A DNA stretch of 64,000 nucleotides from Roseivirga seohaensis. Lineage in GTDB: Bacteria > Bacteroidota > Bacteroidia > Cytophagales > Cyclobacteriaceae. The stretch is taken from assembly GCF_001592945.1 (NCBI RefSeq), contig NZ_LRPB01000003.1, positions 30,576 to 94,575 on the forward strand. The letters are read 5' to 3'. Shown here piece after piece: positions 27,251 through 36,011 of the stretch; the stretch's first letter is position 1; every line of letters starts with the position of its first letter. The notes under the pieces were generated by a model. The model saw only the letters and a program-made list of their open reading frames with translations. It did not search any database and was not told the DNA's origin. A program made the translations under genes and the position numbers.

Positions 27251-28330
27251 TTAAGGCACTTTATACACCATTGCATTAATGTGCATTCCTGCGCCAACTG
27301 AGGCAAAAACCAGAATATCTCCAGAGTTGATTTGATGCCCTTCTAGTTCATTTCGTTGAATTAAATCCAACATAGTCGGGATTGTGGCTACAGAACTATT
27401 ACCCAAATCTTGAATGGTCATAGGCATAAATTCGGCCATAGGTTTTTCTTGTCCGCAGATTTTAAAAAGCTTCTTTAAAATGGCTTCATCCATTTTTTCA
27501 TTCGCTTGGTGGATCAAAATTTTATCTACGTCTTTCAACTCCACTCCCGCTTTGTCCATGGCAGTTTTAATAGCTTCGGCTACATTCACTAGCGCATATT
27601 CGTAAATCTTACGGCCTTTCATTTTTATAAAGCGTTTACCGTTTTGCTTTTCTGGGTGAAAAGAAGCACCCATTTCTAGGTAACTCATTTCAACCGTAGC
27701 ATCGGTTCTAGAGCTTTGCGAAAGCACACCTCCAATGCTATCGGCTGATACTCCTTGAAAAATAGTAGCGCCTGCTCCATCTGCAAAAATCATTGAGTCA
27801 CGGTCGTGCACATCCACCACACGACTAATGGTTTCGGTACCCACCACCAAAACATTTTTGGCATCACCCATCATAATCATTTGGTAGGCCTGAATACTTG
27901 ATTGCAACCAGCCTGGACAACCGAAAATCACATCGTAACAAGAAGTAGCAGGATTCTGAATATTGAGATTGTGCTTCACACGCGAGGCCAAGCTTGGCAT
28001 CATGTCGGTGCGTTGCGTACCCACTTCCATATCTCCAAAATTGTGAGCTACAATTATGTAATCTAGCTCTTCGGCATCTATTGTACTATTGTCCAATGCA
28101 TTTTTTGCAGCAATTGTAGCCAAGTCAGAGGCCTTTTGATCGTCATTGGCATAGCGCCTAGCTTTTATCCCAGTAATGGCTTCAAATTTTCGAATAATTT
28201 CAGCATTATCGGCTGTAAACTTCTCTCCGTTTTCCTGATAGAATTCAGCATTTAGGAAATCTTCATTTTTAACTATTCTTTCGGGAATACAACTTCCCAC
28301 CCCGTTAATAATTACTTTGCAATCGCGCAT
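27251..28330 (-). CDS. 3-oxoacyl-ACP synthase III (FabH-like) family protein
   Basis: Thiolase-fold condensing enzyme, 359 residues. The Cys-His-Asn triad is visible: Cys-138 in FGCPGWLQ, His-274 in ILIHQANEKM and Asn-311 in LGNSSVATIP. It is about 30 residues longer than FabH and has a distinct N-terminus (GVGSCIPERIVKNEDFL), so it may start special rather than housekeeping fatty-acid chains, or act in polyketide or pigment synthesis. It is 12 bases behind a TetR gene and almost certainly under that repressor. Confidence 0.88.
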   Translation of the reverse strand: MRDCKVIINGVGSCIPERIVKNEDFLNAEFYQENGEKFTADNAEIIRKFEAITGIKARRYANDDQKASDLATIAAKNALDNSTIDAEELDYIIVAHNFGDMEVGTQRTDMMPSLASRVKHNLNIQNPATSCYDVIFGCPGWLQSSIQAYQMIMMGDAKNVLVVGTETISRVVDVHDRDSMIFADGAGATIFQGVSADSIGGVLSQSSRTDATVEMSYLEMGASFHPEKQNGKRFIKMKGRKIYEYALVNVAEAIKTAMDKAGVELKDVDKILIHQANEKMDEAILKKLFKICGQEKPMAEFMPMTIQDLGNSSVATIPTMLDLIQRNELEGHQINSGDILVFASVGAGMHINAMVYKVP

Positions 28331-28342
28331 AATTCACTTTTG

Positions 28343-28918
28343 TTAATTGTGTTTCACGGCATCCCAACAGGCCTCTGCAGCCTGATCTATCCTGTCGTCT
28401 GAAAGATTTTGATTGTTGTCAATATGTTGTTTGAGCAAAGACACGATTGGACCATATAGCAATGCTATGATGGTATACAATGGCAGGTCCTTCATGGCCT
28501 TGGCCCGCTTGGCCTCAATAAAAAACATCATCACAGGCGATAAAATCATAAAAGACTCTTCTCTTGTGAGGTTGCTCATATAAGGCGCGTAGCGGTGCTG
28601 CTCAATAAAATTAAATTCCTTTGGGTGCTTCATAAAATAGTGAACCATGTTTTTCCATAGGTGCATAAAACGTGCTTTAAAATCACCCTCGTCACTATAA
28701 TTATTGAGCATGGCCCGAATAATATCTCGCTTTATCTCTTTGAAAAGCTCATTGATCAGTTCCTCCTTATTTTGAAAATAACGGTATATAGTACCTGCAC
28801 CAACTCCAGCTCGCTGAGCAATAATAGATATTGGCGTACCATGAAAGCCCTGCTCCGAAATTAAATTCAGAGTAGTACCTAAAATCAAGGAACGTTTATC
28901 AAGCTTATTTTCAAACAT
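28343..28918 (-). CDS. TetR-family repressor
   Basis: About 191 residues from the ATG at 28918 (MFENKLDKRSLILG). A start at 28942 is possible but sits inside a 20-bp palindrome. The N-terminal HTH reads GFHGTPISIIAQRAGVGAGT followed by IYRYFQNKEELI, the TetR signature. The C-terminal two-thirds is helical and binds an unknown ligand. Given the linked KAS-III enzyme and an operator resembling FadR-type sites, a fatty acyl-CoA ligand is a reasonable inference. It is co-transcribed with the KAS-III gene. Confidence 0.9.
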   Translation of the reverse strand: MFENKLDKRSLILGTTLNLISEQGFHGTPISIIAQRAGVGAGTIYRYFQNKEELINELFKEIKRDIIRAMLNNYSDEGDFKARFMHLWKNMVHYFMKHPKEFNFIEQHRYAPYMSNLTREESFMILSPVMMFFIEAKRAKAMKDLPLYTIIALLYGPIVSLLKQHIDNNQNLSDDRIDQAAEACWDAVKHN

Positions 28919-28926
28919 TTGTAATG

Positions 28927-28946
28927 CGGAATGAACGTTCATTCCG
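28927..28946. promoter_or_regulatory. TetR operator, perfect 20-bp palindrome
   Basis: CGGAATGAACGTTCATTCCG is a perfect dyad, nine bases upstream of the TetR start I prefer. Its placement implies autorepression of the TetR/KAS-III unit. The GAATGA...TCATTC core resembles operators of fatty-acid-responsive TetR proteins. Confidence 0.85.
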
Positions 28947-29042
28947 TGATACGAAGGAAAAGAGAAATGAATAGAAAACCAATCAGTTTTTAGCTTTTTG
29001 TTGGGTATATAGATGTTTTATGAGAGGTTCTCACGATTAGGC

Positions 29043-29073
29043 TTTGGGCTACCACAGTTTTGACCTATTTTTG
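29043..29073 (+). promoter_or_regulatory. accD promoter
   Basis: TTTG at 29043-29046, 19 bases, TATTTTTG at 29066-29073: an exact Bacteroidota promoter. Confidence 0.75.
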
Positions 29074-29116
29074 TTCCCTATTTGTTTATAAAGTTCAAGC
29101 TTAATAAAGAACGCGT

Positions 29117-29959
29117 ATGTCTTGGTTTGAGAGAAAAGTTAAAGGGATTACTACCCCTACAGAACAGAAGAAAGATGCACCAGACGGTTTATGGTTCAAA
29201 ACCCCTAACGGGAAGATTGTTCATACCCGCGAGCTTAAAAACAATGCATACGTAAGCCCAGAAGATGGCTTTCATGTGCGCATCGGTTCTAAAGAATACT
29301 TCGAAATAATTTTCGATAATAATAAATTTACTGAAATGGACGCCAAATTGACTTCTGGTGATCCACTTAAGTTTGTTGACAGCAAGCCTTACCCAAAAAG
29401 GATTGTAGAAACGCAATCCAAAACTCAATTGACAGATGCTGTTCGTTCGGCTCATGGTAAAATGAACGGGATTGACATTGTGGTTTCGTGCATGGACTTT
29501 GCCTTTATTGGTGGTTCTATGGGGTCTGTTGTGGGGGAAAAAATTGCAAGAGCAATCGACTTCGCTTTAGAGAACAAAATGCCTTTCTTGATGATTTCGA
29601 AATCAGGTGGTGCTCGAATGATGGAAGCAGGTTATTCATTGATGCAAATGGCCAAAACATCTGCCAAACTTGCACGACTTTCTGAGGCAGGTATTCCTTA
29701 CATTTCGTTATTGACTGACCCTACTACGGGTGGAGTAAGTGCTTCTTACGCCATGTTGGGTGACTTTAACATTGCAGAACCGGGTTCATTAATTGGATTT
29801 GCTGGCCCACGAATTATTCGCGATACAGTAGGTAAAGATTTACCAAAAGGTTTCCAAAGTGCCGAGTTTGTTCTTGACCATGGCTTCTTAGATTTTATAG
29901 TTGACCGCAGGGATTTGAAAAAACAATTGACTACATTGTTGAGTATGTTGAAGAATTAA
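29117..29959 (+). CDS. accD: Acetyl-CoA carboxylase carboxyltransferase, beta subunit, without zinc-ribbon cysteines
   Basis: Transfers the carboxyl group from biotin-BCCP to acetyl-CoA, the first step of fatty-acid synthesis. The crotonase-like core is intact ([57 protein letters not shown]). The four Cys that normally bind zinc at the N-terminus are replaced: Thr-29, Gly-32, Ser-47 and Asp-50 in KTPNGK and VSPEDG. At 280 residues it is close to E. coli length. A small membrane protein gene follows after 10 bases. Confidence 0.95.
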   Translation: MSWFERKVKGITTPTEQKKDAPDGLWFKTPNGKIVHTRELKNNAYVSPEDGFHVRIGSKEYFEIIFDNNKFTEMDAKLTSGDPLKFVDSKPYPKRIVETQSKTQLTDAVRSAHGKMNGIDIVVSCMDFAFIGGSMGSVVGEKIARAIDFALENKMPFLMISKSGGARMMEAGYSLMQMAKTSAKLARLSEAGIPYISLLTDPTTGGVSASYAMLGDFNIAEPGSLIGFAGPRIIRDTVGKDLPKGFQSAEFVLDHGFLDFIVDRRDLKKQLTTLLSMLKN

Positions 29960-29969
29960 CAACCTCGCT

Positions 29970-30215
29970 ATGAATCTGTCAATTTCTAAAACTGGAGTTC
30001 GAGTAGTATTGTCCGTCATACTGATGTTCACACTACTCGCCACCTCAATACTTTTAAAGATTGGCGCTCTATCTCTTGGCCTCGCAATTATGGTTTGGGC
30101 TACACTCAAAGTGGAAGGTTTTTACCCGAAACCTAATAAGAAAGTACAGGCCGTTTGGCTGGGTATTTTGGGCGGATTAACCCTTATAGTGTTAGGCGTC
30201 TACGTTTTGGCTTAA
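29970..30215 (+). CDS. Small integral membrane protein
   Basis: 81 residues with two or three hydrophobic segments (VVLSVILMFTLLATSILL, GALSLGLAIMVWATL, AVWLGILGGLTLIVLGVYVL) and a short polar loop (YPKPNKKVQ). No recognised family. It lies 10 bases after accD and 42 before the radical SAM gene, so it is probably in the accD transcript. Confidence 0.6.
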   Translation: MNLSISKTGVRVVLSVILMFTLLATSILLKIGALSLGLAIMVWATLKVEGFYPKPNKKVQAVWLGILGGLTLIVLGVYVLA

Positions 30216-30257
30216 ATCACAGCAGCAACTACTTAGCTTAACAGTCTGAAGTGCCTT

Positions 30258-31235
30258 ATGAGACTTATTAAGCATCCCATACTTTGCAATTACTACGTTA
30301 CTTATCGTTGCAACGCGACTTGTAGCTTTTGCGATATTTGGGAGAAGCCATCGCCTTACATTACGCTAGAAGATGCCGAACGCAATTTTAGCGACCTTAA
30401 AAAACTAGGCGTTAAGGTAGTCGATTTTACGGGAGGCGAACCGCTCCTCCATCGCGAATTGCCTGAGCTTCTAAAACTGGCAAAATCCTTTGGCCTCATT
30501 ACTACTGTAACCACCAACGGCTTGCTCTACCCAAAGCGAGCAGAGTCGCTCAAAGGTTTGGTAGATATGCTCCACTTTTCCCTCGATTATGCCAGCAAAG
30601 AAAAGCATGATACCGCCCGTGGTGTAGCCTGTTTCGATACTGTAATAGAGTCCATTCAGCTGGCCAAAAGTTTGGGAGAAAGACCAGATATTCTGATGAC
30701 GGTGTTTGAAGAAAATATTGATGAAATCGAAAAGGTCTATCAACAAATTACACTTCCGAACAACCTTGTACTTATTCTAAATCCAGTTTTTGAATATAAC
30801 GAAGTGGAAACGGGACCTTCACTTTCTTCTTCAACTTTAGACCTTTTAGAAAAGTGGGCTAAACGTAAAAACGTATACCTAAACGAAGGCTTTATCCAAT
30901 TAAGACGTGATGGCGGAAATCATATCGACAAGCCAGTTTGCAAAGCTGGAAGCACAACCATTGTTATTTCTCCGCAAAACGAGTTGGTCATGCCCTGCTA
31001 TCATTTGGGAATAGAAACTATTCCGGTTCAAAATGATTTGTTCAACCTTTATCAATCAGAAAAAGTACAGGCTGCTATTGCGATGGAAGGCCTTTACGAT
31101 GCTTGTGAAGGTTGCGCGATCAACTGTTACATGCAGCCGAGTTTTGCAGTTGAAATGAATAAGTATTGGTGGAAGGCGCTTCCCAGCACCCTTAAATACA
31201 ACCGCATCAAAAGCACTTGGAAACAGCTTTTTTGA
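30258..31235 (+). CDS. Radical SAM protein with SPASM-like C-terminal cysteines
   Basis: 325 residues. The [4Fe-4S]/SAM site CNATCSFC holds Cys-18, -22 and -25, followed by FTGGEPLL, the SAM-binding GGE motif. The C-terminal part has further cysteines in VCKAG, MPCYH and CEGCAINCYM, which look like auxiliary cluster ligands of the SPASM/Twitch type. Such enzymes modify peptides, tRNA or lipids. No precursor peptide gene is evident nearby, and the upstream neighbours are a membrane protein and accD, so lipid or hopanoid-like chemistry is as plausible as peptide modification. Confidence 0.85.
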   Translation: MRLIKHPILCNYYVTYRCNATCSFCDIWEKPSPYITLEDAERNFSDLKKLGVKVVDFTGGEPLLHRELPELLKLAKSFGLITTVTTNGLLYPKRAESLKGLVDMLHFSLDYASKEKHDTARGVACFDTVIESIQLAKSLGERPDILMTVFEENIDEIEKVYQQITLPNNLVLILNPVFEYNEVETGPSLSSSTLDLLEKWAKRKNVYLNEGFIQLRRDGGNHIDKPVCKAGSTTIVISPQNELVMPCYHLGIETIPVQNDLFNLYQSEKVQAAIAMEGLYDACEGCAINCYMQPSFAVEMNKYWWKALPSTLKYNRIKSTWKQLF

Positions 31236-31560
31236 GGTATTTTAATTTAAACTCCTTCTCTCCTGACCTCGAGATTTCGGGGAAGTATCTAAATTTCTCG
31301 ATTCATGATTCTATTTCTAGATCCTTCCTCCGAAGCTTCGGAGTCAGGATGAAAAGCAGTGTGCATAGAACTAGATTGGACGTTATTTTTAGGCTTACCA
31401 GTTTAATAAAAAGGTGGGCTCAAACTTACCGCCAAACCGTTCCCTCTATTAAGAGGGGTTAGGGGAGTGTGGTGCAAACCTATTTCACGGTGAAACACAT
31501 TCAACTAACCGAATCACACTTTGCGCACCTTACCGATCGTTGCGGCTCACTCTCTCCAAC
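31236..31560. other. Gene-free region with REP-like palindrome
   Basis: 325 bases between the ends of two converging genes (radical SAM and YeiH). No coding signal. It contains a palindrome at 31321-31350, a short dyad TTTCACGGTGAAA near 31490, and a CCCTC...GAGGGG hairpin near 31443-31457. It looks like an accumulation of short intergenic repeats. Confidence 0.6.
31321..31350. repeat. REP-like palindrome
   Basis: A perfect 16-bp dyad CTCCGAAGCTTCGGAG (31328-31343) is flanked by ATCCT and AGGAT arms with a two-base mismatch on each side, making a 30-base cruciform-capable element. It lies between converging genes, a typical position for REP-type repeats. Confidence 0.65.
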
Positions 31561-32481
31561 TCAGTAAAAAACCAATATCAAAGCAGCTGAAGCTACGCCC
31601 ACAAACACCCAAAGTGCAATGCCGTACACCAAAGGTTTATAGCCTACCACCTTGAATTCTTTGAGTGTTAAACTCGCCCCCATTAAAAACAATACCAAAG
31701 ACATTAGCGATTTAGAAAAAGTAAACATGCTTAAGGTGAGTACTTTTGGAAGCGGAAAAGCGGCTGAAAAACCCATAGCTAGTATAAAGAAAAGTACAAA
31801 CCACGGAAATTTGAATTGCTTTTTATCTTTAGTGAAAACGGCCACTCCGAGCATCAATGGGATAATCCATAATACTCTCACCAGCTTGGCGGTCGTAGCC
31901 AACTCCAAAGCTTCTTTACCATATACTGAAGCAGCCCCCACTACCGAACTGGTATCATGAATTGCTATGGCACACCATAAACCAAATTGATGTTGTGTCA
32001 TGTGCATAAAAGCCCCGAGGCTAGGAAAAATAAAAACAGCCAAGGCGTTTAGTAAAAAAACCACCGCCAAAGCGGAAGATATCTCTCTGGTGGATGCGTT
32101 AATTACAGGTGCCATTGAGGCGATGGCACTTCCTCCGCAAATTGCAGTTCCGGAAGAGATTAAGAAGGACATTTTCTTATCTAAATGAAATCGTTTTGTT
32201 AGGAACAAGCCTAAGCCTAATACTGAAAATACAGAAAGTGCCGTAAGCATAAACCCTTCCGAACCTGCCGATAGGGCTTTATCCACCGCAATGCAAAAAC
32301 CCAATACCACCACCGCAATTTGCAGTAGCCATTTTGTGATTTTTGGCACTTGGCTAAAACCGACATCCCCTATTATGCTCCCGAAAATAAGCCCCATAAT
32401 TAAGGCAATCGGGCCGTTGATTGCAGGCAAAAGGCATAACGCAGCTAGGCCTATAAACAGGCTTCTTTTGAAAATTAACAT
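31561..32481 (-). CDS. YeiH-family putative sulfate exporter
   Basis: 306 residues with about nine or ten transmembrane helices, of the UPF0324/YeiH type. Family blocks include GDVGFSQVPKITKWLLQIAVVV, SSGTAICGGSAIASMAPVI, IAIHDTSSVVGAASVYG and the end SLTLKEFKVVGYKPLVYG. The family is annotated as sulfate or sulfite exporters and is often next to a LysR gene (YeiE in E. coli), as here with one gene between. It lies 25 bases downstream of the PLP-enzyme gene and is likely co-transcribed with it. Confidence 0.88.
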   Translation of the reverse strand: MLIFKRSLFIGLAALCLLPAINGPIALIMGLIFGSIIGDVGFSQVPKITKWLLQIAVVVLGFCIAVDKALSAGSEGFMLTALSVFSVLGLGLFLTKRFHLDKKMSFLISSGTAICGGSAIASMAPVINASTREISSALAVVFLLNALAVFIFPSLGAFMHMTQHQFGLWCAIAIHDTSSVVGAASVYGKEALELATTAKLVRVLWIIPLMLGVAVFTKDKKQFKFPWFVLFFILAMGFSAAFPLPKVLTLSMFTFSKSLMSLVLFLMGASLTLKEFKVVGYKPLVYGIALWVFVGVASAALILVFY

Positions 32482-32506
32482 GATTTAGAGATTTAAATCG
32501 AAACGT

Positions 32507-33685
32507 TTAATTCAAGTTCTCTAAGTACTTATAGCCGCTTCCCGTATTGATCATCATAATTTTTTCAGAGCGAGAAATTTCTCCACTAGCAATAAGCTTC
32601 GGAATTGCTTTCCAAAGTGCTGCTCCTTCAGGCGCAACTAACACCCCTTCTTGCTTGGCCATTTTCTTCACTCCATCAATCATTTCTTGTTCAGAAACTG
32701 TCACCGAAGTACCACCCGACTCTTTCACCACACAGTGAATCATATCCTGACCAAAGGCCACCGGAACAGCCAAACCATTGGCCAAAGACTCTGTGTATTC
32801 AGAAATGTCTTTCGTAATTCCATTCAAAGAATCTACCACAGGAGAACAATTAGCCGCTTGCACTACAATCATTCGAGGCAACTTCACATCAGCTTTTAAC
32901 CAGCCAAGGTTTATCATTTCATGAAAAGCTTTCCAGATTCCTAGTAGGCCCGTTCCTCCACCAGTAGGATACAGAATTACATCAGGCAACTGCCAATTCA
33001 TCTGCTCAGCAATTTCATAACCCATGGTTTTCTTACCCTCTAGTCGGTAAGGTTCCTTTAAAGTGGAAATATTGAAAGCGCCTTGCTCTTTCTCAATTTT
33101 AGCAGCCAAAGCCCCACATTGATTGATCAAGCCCTTAACTAAAAGCAACTCTACTCCGTAATACTGGCATTCGTCTTGAAATATTTTCGGGGTATGGCTC
33201 GGCATAATCACCGTAGCTTTAATGCCAGCCGAAGCGCAATAGGCAGCCATTGCCCCTCCTGCATTTCCCGCAGTGGGAACCACGCATTTTTCCACTCCTA
33301 ATTCTTTGGCTTTTGAAACTGCCATACTCAAACCTCGCGCCTTGAAAGAACCCGTTGGGTTGAGTGATTCATCTTTCATTTGAAGGTCATTTAGCCTCAA
33401 TTGAGCAGCCAATCGTTTGAGTGGCAGTATGGGAGTCATGCCCTCGCCAAGTGAAACAATATTGGCATCATCCAAAACAGGCAACATTTCACGATAGCGC
33501 CACATGCTGGGTTTTCTACCCTGAAGATCAGAAATACCAAAGGAGTCGATAGCATGATACTGTACGACCAATGGTTTGTTGCAGCAAGTGGCAAAAGTCT
33601 GCAATTCATGAAGGGAGTATGATTTTTTACATTTGGAGCATTCCAAATGACTGGCGAGTGATGTTTGTGTTTTGATGAAGTTCAT
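32507..33685 (-). CDS. Threonine-synthase-like PLP enzyme with N-terminal zinc ribbon
   Basis: About 392 residues from the ATG at 33685 (MNFIKTQTSLASHLECSKCK). An N-terminal Cys4 zinc ribbon (CSKC, then TCCNKP) precedes a fold-type II PLP domain with the Schiff-base lysine in NPTGSFKARGLSM and the phosphate cradle in PTGGGTGLLG. This is the short (B. subtilis/archaeal) class of threonine synthase, which makes threonine from O-phosphohomoserine. The homologous cysteate synthase uses O-phosphoserine and sulfite. The neighbours are a sulfate/sulfite exporter and a LysR regulator, not thrA or thrB, so the substrate should be treated as open. Confidence 0.8.
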   Translation of the reverse strand: MNFIKTQTSLASHLECSKCKKSYSLHELQTFATCCNKPLVVQYHAIDSFGISDLQGRKPSMWRYREMLPVLDDANIVSLGEGMTPILPLKRLAAQLRLNDLQMKDESLNPTGSFKARGLSMAVSKAKELGVEKCVVPTAGNAGGAMAAYCASAGIKATVIMPSHTPKIFQDECQYYGVELLLVKGLINQCGALAAKIEKEQGAFNISTLKEPYRLEGKKTMGYEIAEQMNWQLPDVILYPTGGGTGLLGIWKAFHEMINLGWLKADVKLPRMIVVQAANCSPVVDSLNGITKDISEYTESLANGLAVPVAFGQDMIHCVVKESGGTSVTVSEQEMIDGVKKMAKQEGVLVAPEGAALWKAIPKLIASGEISRSEKIMMINTGSGYKYLENLN

Positions 33686-33744
33686 GATGCAAAACTGCAT
33701 CGCTAATCATAACCAATCAAATGAATAAAAGTAACCCATTATAA

Positions 33745-34644
33745 CTAACGGTTATAACTAAATTTTGCCTGCTTAATAAAAGCCTTGGTCACATCGGTCA
33801 TGGTTTCACCCGTTCTTGTTACAAAGTTGAAACTTCGTTCTACTGCCAAACCCGAAATATTTACTTCGGTAAGTAAACCCAAAGCCACTTCGCGCTTTAC
33901 CGCCAAAGGCGAAAGAAAACCTACAGCGGTATCTTCCACCAAAAAATTCTTAAGTACTTCGGTACCGCCCAATCGTACTTTTATGTTTAGGTCGGAGGAC
34001 TTAATATTCAACTGCGCCATTTTTCTAGACCAAGCAGACAAGGTTCCTGAACCCACTTCGCGCAGCGCCAAAGGAATTTCCTTCAGTTCTTTCATGGAAA
34101 TTTCACGCCCTGCATAAGGGCTGTGTGTAGAACAGATCGGAATGATTTTATCCGCCATAAAAAAGTCATAATGAAGTCCGCTGGCCTCGTGCTTATCTTC
34201 TACTACAGCCAAGTCAATTTCTTCATTGGTCAGCGCCTTAAGAATGTTCTCTGTATTCCGATTGATCAAAGTTATTTTCACCAATGGCCATTTTTTTCGG
34301 AACGAAGAAAGCACTTTGGGCAAAACATACAGCGACAGGGTGGTACTAGCACCTATCCTCAGTTCGCCTTTGGCTGTCAACTGACTTTTGACAATGTCCA
34401 TATCCGATTCCATACGTTTCTGGATATGCTTGGCTTCACGCAAATAGCTTAGCATTTTTTCACCCTGAGGCGTTAAAAACACAGCATTGCCCTTGCGCTG
34501 AAAAAGAGGTACTTCCATTTCTCCTTCCAATTTTTTTATCTGTTTGCTTACTGCTGGCTGTGAGATACAAAGTATTTCCGCAGCTTTAGAAAAGCTTAAG
34601 TGACTGGCCACGGTATAAAAAACTTCGTGCGAAATGGATAACAT
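33745..34644 (-). CDS. LysR-family transcriptional regulator
   Basis: 299 residues from the ATG at 34644 (MLSISHEVFYTVASHLSFS); upstream in-frame codons add 12 residues before the normal LysR start. The winged HTH reads SFSKAAEILCISQPAVSKQIKKLE, and the effector-binding domain follows (RIGASTTLSLYVLPKVL). It lies 59 bases upstream of the PLP-enzyme gene on the same strand, so it likely activates that gene and the YeiH-type exporter, perhaps sensing a sulfur compound or acetylserine-like effector as CysB and YeiE do. Confidence 0.9.
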   Translation of the reverse strand: MLSISHEVFYTVASHLSFSKAAEILCISQPAVSKQIKKLEGEMEVPLFQRKGNAVFLTPQGEKMLSYLREAKHIQKRMESDMDIVKSQLTAKGELRIGASTTLSLYVLPKVLSSFRKKWPLVKITLINRNTENILKALTNEEIDLAVVEDKHEASGLHYDFFMADKIIPICSTHSPYAGREISMKELKEIPLALREVGSGTLSAWSRKMAQLNIKSSDLNIKVRLGGTEVLKNFLVEDTAVGFLSPLAVKREVALGLLTEVNISGLAVERSFNFVTRTGETMTDVTKAFIKQAKFSYNR

Positions 34645-34804
34645 AGGCCGCAATATACGGGATTGATGGAAAGAAGACACGAAACATTTCGCTCCTTATT
34701 TCTGGTTTGAACAAGTCATTTTCAGCTTCTGCTCCCTAGTGTAGGAGACTAGTTTACAACCATATTAAACCAAATTCAGTAAACTATACTTCATTCCATT
34801 TTTT

Positions 34805-35812
34805 ATGAAGAAGTTATCTTATCTATTTCTACTCCTGTTTGTCTTCGGCTGCCAGAATAAAGACTCAGAAACTCCTGTTCCTGAAATATCTATTGAGGTT
34901 CAAAAAAAAGTTAGTGAGTTTAACGATTCAACTTTTGTTGGTATAACAGAGGATATACAATACTCGAAAGGAAGCATTTTCCTTACTGAAATTGAAAATG
35001 GTAGAGTTTTAGAGTTAAATGAAACCTATGAATTGAAGCAGATTTTCGGACGGAAAGGTGATGGCCCAACCGAATTACAAGACCCAAGAGCTTCTCAGGT
35101 TCACAATAATCAATTACTTATACTGGATGGTGGTCACCAGAAAATTAAGGTCTTCAATTTAGATGGAACGATTAGCCACCAATTTGGCAGAGATATCCCT
35201 AGCAACGGTGGATTTTTCATTAAAAACAACAAGCTGTATGGAAGTAAATATGATAAATCTACCCCACCGCTTTTCTCCTACAGCTTAACAGATGAGAACT
35301 CAATCCACTATTTCGGCTCTCACAATAGAAGACTCACTGAGATCAATCATGATAGACCTAGAGTTTGTCGTTTGTTCCCATATAAAAATGAAATAATTGC
35401 AGTAAGTGAAAATGAGCCTGTAATAGAACGATTTGACTTCGCAGGAAATAAAACCGAAGAAATATACTATCCTGAGTACTTCGAGGAATTTATTGAGCAC
35501 TCCATTAAAAGAGAAAAATCATCACCCCAGATGCGCGGCACAACCGGCTTTGTTATAGATGCAAGCTTGCATGGCAGTGAGCTTTATATACTCCTAGTAG
35601 GGTTTGATTCGACCAAAAATAAAGTTACATCAAGGCAAATTTTCAATTTTACGATAAGCGATTCTAAAATTGAACTATCAAGAATTATTGAACTCAATAA
35701 TGGCAAGAATGACACTTGGTATATGTCGTTTACCATCTTAAGGAACAAAATATTGGCCTTTGATGGAGTGACCTACGAGCTTCATGAGTTCGACTTACCT
35801 AAAAAGGACTAA
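34805..35812 (+). CDS. Six-bladed beta-propeller lipoprotein
   Basis: 335 residues; lipobox FVFGC, lipid Cys-16. The body has propeller blades with the NHL/DUF5128-like motif IFGRKGDGPTELQDPRA and IKVFNLDGTISHQFGRD, typical of Bacteroidota 6-bladed propeller lipoproteins. It is not closely similar to the three DUF4221-like proteins at 10-15 kb but shares the general fold. It stands alone, read toward the metX leader. Role unknown; surface ligand binding is the usual inference. Confidence 0.75.
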   Translation: MKKLSYLFLLLFVFGCQNKDSETPVPEISIEVQKKVSEFNDSTFVGITEDIQYSKGSIFLTEIENGRVLELNETYELKQIFGRKGDGPTELQDPRASQVHNNQLLILDGGHQKIKVFNLDGTISHQFGRDIPSNGGFFIKNNKLYGSKYDKSTPPLFSYSLTDENSIHYFGSHNRRLTEINHDRPRVCRLFPYKNEIIAVSENEPVIERFDFAGNKTEEIYYPEYFEEFIEHSIKREKSSPQMRGTTGFVIDASLHGSELYILLVGFDSTKNKVTSRQIFNFTISDSKIELSRIIELNNGKNDTWYMSFTILRNKILAFDGVTYELHEFDLPKKD

Positions 35813-35928
35813 CCTGATAAATCATACCTAGTTACTTTTTTGCTAAATCGACCAATTCATAAACCATCTTCAAAGAGATATTTTATGTATCGGAATTGTA
35901 CTTTCAGATTATTTTTTTCATTATCTAT

Positions 35929-35959
35929 TTTGAAATTCGTAAAACGGCTTGTACGTTTG
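35929..35959 (+). promoter_or_regulatory. metX-hom promoter
   Basis: TTTG at 35929-35932, 19 bases, TACGTTTG at 35952-35959, an exact match. The transcript would start near 35966, just before the 5' stem and the riboswitch. Confidence 0.8.
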
Positions 35960-36011
35960 TGCCCACAAGTCGAGAATTCTTGTTTTGGCATCAGCCAAAT
36001 TTCAAGAATCG

